Assembly: GCA_036429605.1 (NCBI GenBank) | Contig: CM071589.1 | Span: 6,696,001 to 6,760,000, forward strand | Origin: Cladobotryum mycophilum | Taxonomy: Eukaryota; Ascomycota; Sordariomycetes; Hypocreales; Hypocreaceae | Length of the DNA: 64,000 bases | Direction of reading: 5' to 3' | The notes under the pieces: generated by a model | Told to the model about the DNA's origin: nothing | Seen by the model: only the letters and a program-made list of their open reading frames with translations | The model's database searches: none | Shown: one piece after another, positions 56,392 to 64,000 of the stretch | How positions within the stretch are numbered: position 1 is the first letter of the stretch | Layout of the letters: every line of letters begins with the position of its first letter | Program-made: the position numbers and the translations under genes

Positions 56392-58671
56392 ATGACGCCC
56401 AATCGTCCCTCTGCGTCGTACAACTCCGTGTCCCGGACGCGCGCCTCATGTGGCGATGTGCAGTCTCTAGCGGATGCTATGCTCCGGGCTTCACTCGGTG
56501 AAAGCATCTCTAGCACGGCTTCCGCTCCCCCAAATTCGAGGCCGTCATTGACTCCAGCTACCACCTCGCGTACCCGTGAGCGGCTTCGCTTGATGGAATT
56601 GGAGCGCGATGAGATGCGACACCGTATCTCACGTATTGAGCGCGAGGGTGCGTTGGGGCCAACTGCCACTGAAGCCGAGCTTCGCATCCTCCAGCTCAAG
56701 TACGATGTGACAAAGGCCGTCGCAGCGCCACGTTCCACGGAGGGATTGTTTAAGTCAATCTGTTCCACCGACTTGCTGTTCCTTATAGACACTACCGGCT
56801 CGATGTCGCCATACATTGATGCAGTCAAGAGCCAAGTCAAGAGCATCATTGACGACATAAACGTTACATTCTTCAATGAAGCCGAGGTACGCATTGCAGT
56901 TGTGGGGTACAAGGACCACCACGACTCGCCCAACATCCAATTTCTCGATTTTACTACCGATGTCAACCAAATGCGCTCGTTTCTCGATCAGCTACATGCT
57001 GTAGGCGGATTAGACGCGCCAGAGGATGTGCTTGGGGGAATTCGGCAGAGTCTCAACGCAGCCTGGAAGCATCAAACACGGTGTATCATTCACATTGCGG
57101 ACGCGCCACCACATGGTCGCACCTTACATGACATGGGTGGCGGAGATTCTTACCCCTCCCCTGGGAGCGAGCCACACGGCCTCACTCATGAAGCACTGCT
57201 CGAGCGGATGCTTGCGCTGAACATCAACTACGCTCTGCTACGCATCAACGATACCACAGATCGCATGGCGCTTACCTTCTTCCAAGCGTACGCCGCAGCT
57301 TCCTCAGACTGCAAACTTCACAAGTCCAACAGATACTACAGCCAATCATTGCTCAAGTCTATTGAGCTCGGCAGTGGTGTTCGAGGTGGGACTGTTCCCA
57401 GGCGTCGCACCCAAACCATGCTACAATTTGAAGAGTTGGAGCTTGGCACTACCTATAGCGCGTTACGACATCTGGTTGTTAAGAGCGTCACAACTTCGGC
57501 TTCTCGCACTGCGACGGCCGCGGCTCGAACCGTGGCTCGGAATCGTACGAACTCGGGTCTGCTGCTCTCCCTCGTTAGGGAGGATGAAAGTGACCTTGAT
57601 GAGGTGTTGGAGACGTCTCCGGCGCAGTGGGATACACCTGGCTGGCTGAATGAGACTCTGGCGGTTGAGGCCTTCTCAACTGACGTCGTGGCGAACGGTA
57701 CTAGCACGCTAGAGATGATGATGGCACACGATGACAACATCAAATTGAGCACGACGGATCTTACCATTCACAAGAGGGTTCGGCCGTTTGCCCAAGGTGC
57801 GATGCGGGTGGCGGCCTATGCCCGCACTGCGGCTTCCACCAACCGCCTCGTGGTCAAATCGTTCAAGAAGAACGGAAAGACAATGGCGGACTTGGCCGAT
57901 GATATGAGGTGTCAGGCGTTATGTAAGGCATTCGCGCTTGAATTCAACGCGTTAGCAGGAGAAGAGTACTCAATCGACTTCATCGTCGTGACATGCTTGA
58001 GGCCCAAATCAGGAATGGCCACTGGCGTCAAGTGCATGTCTCTCGAGCCTTTCATCGAGGGCACCTACGTCAAATACAACTCCAACGCCGGCTGGATCAA
58101 CGAGGACAGCTCTGATGACCCGATATACCAAGCTGCGCAAACATTCTCGCACTTTACATTTGAGCGCTCGCGGGGACGCTTTTTAGTTAGTGACTTACAA
58201 GGCGTTGGCCACGTCCTGACGGATCCGGCCATCCATACGCTTGATCCCAACCGGTTTAGACTGGTTGATACCAACCTCGGCGAGGCAGGCTTCAAGTTCT
58301 TCTTCACTACGCACAAATGCAATAGCATCTGCCGCAAATTGAGGCTAAAAAGCAAGGCTGCCATGATTATTTCGGACAGCTATGAGTTTAGGGAGAAGTG
58401 GCCGGACATGACCAAGCTTGCCAACATGACGGTGTGCTGTTCAAACAAATTGTGTAGTAGGATTGTACGCGTGGCGACAGCTAGATTGTCGAGTGAGTTC
58501 CCTGGCTACCGTTGGTGCGACGTATGCTGGCCGCAGCTGCGGTTGTCCATGGTGAAGTTGGTTTGCATCGCTCCGGGAGCACACCACGAATTCGACGTGT
58601 CCAAGTTCTTTTATGAGTCGCAAGGGCAAATTATACCGCGTATATGCCCAAAACACCGCACAAGAGGGTGA
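56392..58671 (+). CDS. vWA plus alpha-kinase protein (VwkA-like)
   Basis: A single uninterrupted frame of 759 residues. A disordered, Ser/Arg-rich start with a short coiled coil (about residues 55-90) is followed by a von Willebrand A domain with the metal-site motif DTTGSM near residue 133. After a Thr/Ala-rich linker comes an alpha-kinase domain: a Val-Val-Lys-Ser-Phe lysine near 488, the Gly-Val-Gly-His...Leu-Thr-Asp-Pro loop near 602, and the zinc-binding end Asn-Leu-Gly-Glu-Ala-Gly...His-Lys-Cys-Asn-x3-Cys near 627-650. A further Cys/Trp-rich tail (Cys-Cys...Cys...Trp-Cys-x2-Cys) may bind another zinc. This order matches Dictyostelium VwkA-type Ser/Thr kinases related to eEF2 kinase and myosin heavy chain kinase. 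Substrate unknown. The lack of introns contrasts with most neighbours. Confidence 0.92.
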   Translation: MTPNRPSASYNSVSRTRASCGDVQSLADAMLRASLGESISSTASAPPNSRPSLTPATTSRTRERLRLMELERDEMRHRISRIEREGALGPTATEAELRILQLKYDVTKAVAAPRSTEGLFKSICSTDLLFLIDTTGSMSPYIDAVKSQVKSIIDDINVTFFNEAEVRIAVVGYKDHHDSPNIQFLDFTTDVNQMRSFLDQLHAVGGLDAPEDVLGGIRQSLNAAWKHQTRCIIHIADAPPHGRTLHDMGGGDSYPSPGSEPHGLTHEALLERMLALNINYALLRINDTTDRMALTFFQAYAAASSDCKLHKSNRYYSQSLLKSIELGSGVRGGTVPRRRTQTMLQFEELELGTTYSALRHLVVKSVTTSASRTATAAARTVARNRTNSGLLLSLVREDESDLDEVLETSPAQWDTPGWLNETLAVEAFSTDVVANGTSTLEMMMAHDDNIKLSTTDLTIHKRVRPFAQGAMRVAAYARTAASTNRLVVKSFKKNGKTMADLADDMRCQALCKAFALEFNALAGEEYSIDFIVVTCLRPKSGMATGVKCMSLEPFIEGTYVKYNSNAGWINEDSSDDPIYQAAQTFSHFTFERSRGRFLVSDLQGVGHVLTDPAIHTLDPNRFRLVDTNLGEAGFKFFFTTHKCNSICRKLRLKSKAAMIISDSYEFREKWPDMTKLANMTVCCSNKLCSRIVRVATARLSSEFPGYRWCDVCWPQLRLSMVKLVCIAPGAHHEFDVSKFFYESQGQIIPRICPKHRTRG

Positions 58672-59207
58672 CCCCATGTTCAACATGGCAGTCGTGTAAT
58701 TGAGGCCATCAGCAAACCAATCATGAGATCCCTCTGATGAGAGTGGACAAATGTTAGTGCGATTGAAAGTACGGGGTGAGGAAGGGTCACATGTAAATTC
58801 TCTGAATAACCAAGGGTCATGTCTACTTTGGGTCATGGTAACAGCAGTAAGGGCTCAGAATACGCGAAATAGTAATTACATCTATACTAGTTTATTGTCA
58901 GATATAGATATCGATGGTAGGTAGAATGATATATGACACTATTCTATTGGTTGGGCGAATTCTTCATACGGAATTACCTTATGTATCATCCTATAATCAC
59001 GAAAGCACTTTGCTGTCTGAGTGTAGATATGTTGGTTAGAGTGGGTGGACATTTGCGTTCAGTTTGGTTCGCCGTCAATACTTGGTCACACAGAGTCAGT
59101 GTCAAGATGCTCAAACAAACAACTCACAAAGCTTGCGTGCACATCCTTATGACGGACAAATTAGCTGATGTGCTGTATTAAGACTATTTTTCTATAACCT
59201 AGTCTAC
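58672..59207. other. Convergent 3' flanks
   Basis: A/T-rich 536-bp interval between the vWA/alpha-kinase stop and the facing stop of the Cys-rich gene. No gene is seen. Confidence 0.65.
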
Positions 59208-61756
59208 CTAGAGATCTGGCGGAGGCGTAACGTGCTCCAGATCGTTCCAAAACGACCGGAGCGCAGCCTGCACTCTGTTCGAATTCGCTATGGTGGCACC
59301 TCTCTGTTCAGCCAAATGATACCTGATTTGGATCTCATCCATGCGCGCAAGGACCCAATCGCGTGCCTCCTGCGTGGCTGAGTGATACCAGTTATTGTCA
59401 AATTCGAGGTGTATGTCGTGCAGGCGGCGCAGCGCGGGGACGGCCGCCGAAATATGCTGTGTGGCTGTACGCAGGGCTCGGCGGTTGCTTTGGATGCGCA
59501 GTAAAACTGACGGGTCGTTTATGTAGCGGAATACGGAGATGACCTGGATTGGGAACAAGAAGGGTTATTGTCAGATATAATGTTGGACTGGGGGGATGGA
59601 AACGAGATGATAAATATCATACCTCTCTGATGGGCTGAAGCAGGGCATCTTCACCCGTGCCTGCGTTGATGGCTATGTTTAGATTGTCTTGGAAAGTTCT
59701 TAGTGCCTGTGGGGTAGCCTGGCTGTTGAATATCCGGCCTTTCATTAGGTTGATTGGCCGATGAGTGAGCAGAAGCGGCGAACGGTTCGTCCTTGAACCG
59801 AATTGATCCATCAGGTAGTGGTTGGGAACGTTCAAGTCTCTGGCACCTGGTCCGGCACGAGGAAATGTGTTGGCAGGGAGTGCTTGGTACCAAGCGGCCT
59901 GGATGTCGGATATGAGAATCGACTGCGTGTGAGTTTGTCCGCTGTCCGGTAATACCCCGCTGGTAACGGTTTCGAGAAGGTCGCGAGCATATTGAAGCTA
60001 ATACCTCTTTGTTAGACACCACTAGCAGCAGTAATCCTTGGGAGTAGAGCCCATCTGTTATCATAGGAGAGAAAGGAATCGACGTACGTCTGGGTTGTGT
60101 TCAGTATCATAGCCCGGCCCGAAGCCACCACTATCAGACCCGAGGCGTTCTAATCTGCTCAAAGTGCTGGCGTCAACGTCTTCGATGGCAGTCGAATCAC
60201 AACCTCCACCAACAAGCCTAAAGATTGCTCGTGAGTATGTTGACGAGTGGCGGGTAAATGAGCAAGACGGGGTCATTCAACATACCTATAGGCACGGCTG
60301 GAGGCCGGAGAGCCAGCTGTTGGGGCGTGCAATTGCGTGCTGCCAGGGTAGAATCTAGATATGATATCAAATAAAAGATAGTTCGCAAGAAGATCGGTCA
60401 ACTTGGCCTGTAGAGGCTCTCTCTGACCACGCTTCTGCAGGGAATGCTCCACAGGCGAGGAAATGGCCGGCGACCAATCATCACGTCGACTGACCGCATC
60501 GAAGCATACTTCTGTCTCGCTATCGCAGTCATCCTGATCGTCAGAGTCGTCCGCGTAAGGGTCTGCACCACACCGCACGCTGGAATCAAAGTTGCAAAGT
60601 GTCTTCTCGCATGTGGCCGGTGCCAAAACGTCAAGGTTTGGTGTACAGCAGAGCGTTGGCTTTCGGCCCCCTATCATGAAAATCACATAGTCAGTATTTG
60701 CGTTCCCGAATATACGCAAAACAACAAACTTATTTTATGACAAGGTGGCGTGACTTACAGTTGCAGGCCTTGCCTCCATAGTTGTCTCCATATGTGTCAA
60801 CGGCCAACACAGTCTCCTTGTTGTTACACGTGTTGTCTGCACAGTCTCCTCGGCCAACCCAATGACAGTTGTCCAGAGGCTTCGCATTGCTGTTGCAGCA
60901 GAAATTCATGCCGTATCCAGACCAACTATCACATCGGCCTCCGAGGTTCTCAGCATACGCAACAGAGACTTCGCCATCCTTGCAACTCTTGACACCGCTA
61001 TAGAACGAATTGTTAGATATCGATTGGTAAGAGAAGTCTTCTTGCCTGAAAAAAGGGACTTACCATTTTGTCCAAGAGCACGTTGAAGTAAGGTCTGTGA
61101 AACGCTCATCTGTACAGCAAAACACCTTGTTACCACGAGTACATTCCTTGGTTCTTGATTCTGACTCAGGCCGGCCTCCCTTCTTGGACTCAAAGAGAGT
61201 CACCTCGCCCTTGTGACACTGTCCATTGCAGTCCGACCCACCTCCGCGCCAGGTGCAGGTTTTCGGAGCCGTGCTTGACTTGCAACATATGGGCTTTACA
61301 TATGGATCTTTGCCGCAGTCGCCCTTGTCATTGCCAACCATGGTGTATCCACGATCGTAGCGCACGATATCCGGATTGACGCAGTCATCGTAGCGATAGC
61401 AGTCCTTGTGGTACTCTGGAATCGTCACTTTAATCACCTCGCCCTCCCTCTTTTTCTCAACGTTGATGGGTATCTGGTGTTGATTGTTTGACTTGAGTGT
61501 CTTTCCCAACAAGCCCGAGTGCGTAGAAAAAGTGTAGTCATCAACAGGGACGAGAGAGAGAGATGTTGTGTGACACTCCAGGTCGTGTAATGTTTCGTAT
61601 AGTTTCCCACGGGTATGTGTTGCTGCCTCTTTTTAACAATTCATGCCTTGCCGTTGGTGCGTTAGCCGTGGTGGTGGTGCTCGTGGATAACCAACAAAGA
61701 GCTGCTAGGAGGGCGCCGAAGCGCACGACAAGCCCTCTGTCAAACAATCGAATCAT
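59208..61756 (-). CDS. Secreted Cys-rich protein like the C-terminal part of class V chitinases; frame break in exon 1
   Basis: Six exons are visible: 61756-61064, 60997-60759, 60670-60286, 60217-60088, 59997-59623 and 59543-59208. Exons 2-6 join perfectly in phase. Exon 1 begins with a signal peptide and a dibasic Lys-Arg. It then changes frame at a (CT)6 tract (61552-61563 on the plus strand): the initiating frame stops at 61541, and the following frame carries the Cys-rich domain. Three or four tandem modules of the form Cys-x-Trp...Cys-x3-Cys-x2-Gly-Glu...Cys-Cys follow, then an acidic linker and a helical C-terminal domain. This layout is what follows the GH18 domain in subgroup C (killer-toxin-like) fungal chitinases; no GH18, LysM or chitin-binding domain precedes it here. 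It may be a stand-alone secreted protein, a decayed gene, or a frame interrupted by an unrecognised intron (GTGTCA...GGAAAG). Confidence 0.7.
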
Positions 61757-62209
61757 TTCAATACGATTGCTTGCATATAAGAGTCAATAAACAGAGGAGG
61801 AGAACGTGTGGAAGGTAAATTGAGTAAGAAGCATAGAGGGCGAGCTAGACTGACTTTCATATGGCAGTTTACCTTTATCATCAACCTACCTTTCCAGCCG
61901 TTCTGATGGGTCCGAGCCTGGTAGGTACGGGACAGCGGGGGGCTTTCCTTGCATCCTTGCCAATCCCCGACCTGCTTCACTTAGGTCAGGCCGCTTTTCT
62001 CCAGCAGATACGTCGGCAAAGAAATTAGTGTGGAGTTTGGATGATTGAATGATCCGGTCGAACATGACCCCGATTGAAGAATGGTAGGTTTCAAATGAAC
62101 CTTGTTGCCCTCCTAACATTTCTGCAACGTGAGATGCACGGCGTTGAAAAAAACAGCATACGAATCGTGAGAACTTATCCATCAAAAGCTTTAATAGTGT
62201 TTCTTCACC
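61757..62209. promoter_or_regulatory. Short divergent promoter, Cys-rich gene / LysM gene
   Basis: The 453 bp between two divergent signal-peptide genes must serve both. Divergent LysM-protein and subgroup C chitinase genes are a recognised arrangement in fungi such as Trichoderma. Confidence 0.55.
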
Positions 62210-62717
62210 ATGTTGGCTTCTGCGATGATTGCTCCATCTCAACTCAGGTTGGTTGCGGGCATCGCTATCCTCGCCATCTCAGGGGCCTCGGTTTCTGCCC
62301 AGCAGTTCCCGCGACACAGCACGCAGTACGATATTATGGGCTTGAGTGGCCGCTGCGTTGAGGCTCTGAATGTCACGGTCCAGTGTCATGATGCCCTTGC
62401 AGCCAATGCGCCGGATTTGTAAGAATTTGATCTCTACAATTTTTCCCACCGTAACTGACGTTGTAAGTCACCATACGATTTTTTGGTTGTACTATCAACT
62501 CGAACACACTTCTAATTTCATGTCTAGTTATAAATGGAATCCAGATGTCCACAATGGTTAGTATCTCTCTCCTTTTTTTATTTTTTATTTTTTATTTTTT
62601 TAAACCCCCCCCCCAAAAGGATAATGCCCCTCGTGCTTGTTGTACTAACTTTCTCATCAACCAGATTGTGCCGGGCTCTGGCTAGGGTACTACTATTGCG
62701 TGGGTGTTTCCAACTAG
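62210..62717 (+). CDS. Short LysM protein, internally reduced
   Basis: Three exons (62210-62418, 62528-62556, 62665-62717) give 96 residues in one open frame with good splice signals, including TACTAAC before the last acceptor. A signal peptide ending Val-Ser-Ala-Gln-Gln is followed by Gly-Leu-Ser-Gly-Arg-Cys...Leu-Asn-Val-Thr-Val-Gln-Cys, as in the N-terminus of fungal secreted LysM proteins. The end, Tyr-Lys-Trp-Asn-Pro-Asp-Val...Cys-Ala-Gly-Leu-Trp-Leu-Gly-Tyr, is the second half of a LysM repeat. The first half, and the long middle region seen in relatives, are absent at the exon 1/exon 2 junction. LysM effectors bind chitin fragments and shield fungi from recognition; a half LysM is unlikely to bind normally. 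It may be a relic or a novel mini-protein. Confidence 0.72.
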
Positions 62718-63313
62718 TACCGCAAATATTTGACTGGTGCTGCACACGATGATGTGACTTGAAAGGCTACGAGATCAAGTCACCGCATTTAGGATGTGCC
62801 AGTGACACAGGATACACAGTTGTGTGAGGAAGATCTGCACTTAGGAAAACGTATTAATGCTGAGATTCGGATGGTATTTTGATCTATGTTTAGAGAAAAT
62901 TACGTCCTAGACCATCTATATTGACAACACATCGCTACTTTAAGTGCCTATTAGGTGATGATGTTTCCAAGATTGAACACCTAAAGATTTCATATCATTC
63001 TGTTCCTTGAAATGAATTCGCCGTTCAGTAAAGATACCGGAATTGGTTAGTTACCAGTAGCAATTGTGATCCTGTAGTCCTTCTGATCACGTTGTGTTGT
63101 AACGCGTATGGTCGAAACACATCGCCTTGCCCCAAATCATTAAGTGTTACTTATTGCGCTCATGATGGATAATATCATTTTGATGGTCTGCTACACATTT
63201 AAATGTCATACCACTCGGGTCACAGAAACATCTCCATATTGATACTCCTCAGCCTGCCAAACACCGTCGTACCAGTTGTTGTAGTCGGCGACGGCAGGTT
63301 TAACTCCTCGATT
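62718..63313. other. Intergenic, no supported gene
   Basis: A/T-rich 3' flank of two convergent genes. Only short frames are present. Confidence 0.6.
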
Positions 63314-64000
63314 CTAGGTAGGCATCGATGCACCATGGCCATGACCGGGGTATATGAGCGGTGGCCTGGCATAACTTTTATAGCCATCCATCAGTCCCTC
63401 AAAGCTCAACGTATTGTAAATCTCAGGAATGCAATCGACACACATATACATCCAACCAGGATAAGATTTGGTGCATCCGTCCACCTCTGGAAATCCACCA
63501 CGGCCTCTGCCACCAGCTTTGCAATCCAGATCAATAATGACGCTTGTGACGAACAGGTCGATACCAGCACGGCCTGTGTCGCGCCAGGCTTCGTAGATGG
63601 GCAAGGTATCCAGGCACTTTTGATCGACGTATAAGCAGTGCGTAAACCGGGGGATAGGATTCCTGGACAAGCCAGGAAATGGGTGCCCTCTAAGATAAGG
63701 GTGATCAAAATTATTCTCCGCAACCCAATCCGCAAATCGCTTCCGAATGTCATCTTTGGACGCTCCCTCCAGACTAGGGTCTTCGATGACGGTAAAGCTT
63801 AGGTACTGCATGAGTAGTTCTTCTCGACCATACCTATCAAGCTCGTTTCGTATTTGCTCCTTCATTTCGTCCATGTATCTCTGCCACAAAGCATCATCAG
63901 AGTATGTGCCCCGGTAAATGACGAATCCCCATGTTCGGAAGCCGGTTTCTTGCATCGTCCGGATCATCGAGCCATAGGGTTCCTTCTTGAGCATGAACCC
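63314..64000 (-). CDS. Conserved fungal hypothetical protein, 5' end at window edge
   Basis: An uninterrupted frame runs from the right edge to the stop at 63314. The first ATG inside is at 63994, but the frame is open to the edge, so the real start may lie outside. The sequence has the pattern of a widespread uncharacterised ascomycete family: an early Gly-Phe-Arg-Thr-Trp-Gly-Phe-Val-Ile-Tyr-Arg segment, a Glu-Asp...Ala-Ser-Lys-Asp-Asp middle, and an Arg-Phe-Thr-His-Cys-Leu-Tyr-Val-Asp motif. No signal peptide or catalytic motif is seen. Members are often multicopy and found in variable regions. Function unknown. Confidence 0.7.
   Translation of the reverse strand, partial: GFMLKKEPYGSMIRTMQETGFRTWGFVIYRGTYSDDALWQRYMDEMKEQIRNELDRYGREELLMQYLSFTVIEDPSLEGASKDDIRKRFADWVAENNFDHPYLRGHPFPGLSRNPIPRFTHCLYVDQKCLDTLPIYEAWRDTGRAGIDLFVTSVIIDLDCKAGGRGRGGFPEVDGCTKSYPGWMYMCVDCIPEIYNTLSFEGLMDGYKSYARPPLIYPGHGHGASMPT

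Noticed and set aside
1..64000. CRISPR arrays, insertion sequences, LTR elements, rRNA genes
   Set aside because: None seen by eye: no spaced direct repeats, no transposase or reverse transcriptase motifs, and no dispersed 5S rRNA-like sequence.

Overview
This window reads as nuclear DNA of a filamentous ascomycete, most likely a sordariomycete and plausibly Hypocreales. The genes carry short introns of about 50-140 nt with GT(A/G)AG-type donors and CTAAC branch sites. Intergenic DNA is rich in pyrimidine tracts and simple repeats. The gene set combines conserved eukaryotic housekeeping genes with secreted fungal hydrolases and a LysM/chitinase-type locus. The species call is inference.

Layout. 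Bases 1 to about 11,150 show no gene I can support; they hold simple repeats and long C/T tracts. A housekeeping block follows: ZW10 (minus, tether/kinetochore protein with tryptophan motifs of the COPI-binding type), an SDD3-like M16 metallopeptidase (plus), STE24 CAAX protease (minus), taxilin (minus), the CYM1 mitochondrial presequence protease (plus) and ornithine decarboxylase (plus). Next come RAD16 (minus) and RAD7 (plus), whose products form one nucleotide-excision-repair complex and which share a 900-bp divergent promoter region. From about 39.6 kb there are secreted enzymes: a class 3 lipase (minus) and a GH3 beta-glucosidase (plus), with 5 kb of apparently non-coding DNA between them. 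After GH3 come mitochondrial ribosomal protein bL34m (a two-exon gene on the minus strand that is easy to overlook), a small orphan secreted protein, a T5orf172/GIY-YIG-like protein with an unresolved frame change, and an intronless vWA plus alpha-kinase protein. The right end holds a divergent pair: a secreted Cys-rich protein resembling only the C-terminal part of class V (subgroup C) chitinases, and a 96-residue LysM protein that keeps the N-terminus and the last part of a LysM but lacks the middle. A partial conserved fungal hypothetical closes the window.

The most striking observation is in the GH3 gene. Two ordinary-looking introns, each with its own CTAAC branch site, flank what must be a single-nucleotide exon at position 46328. 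With that one base the whole 2,694-nt CDS stays in frame and a conserved Gly-Arg-Cys-Ala-Gly segment is built. Other points worth checking are the reduced LysM/chitinase locus, a GC-AG intron and a 90-codon in-frame continuation behind the taxilin stop, frame breaks at short repeats in two genes, and an 18-bp perfect palindrome in a divergent promoter. All exon boundaries were assigned by eye from splice signals and phase; no search was run.
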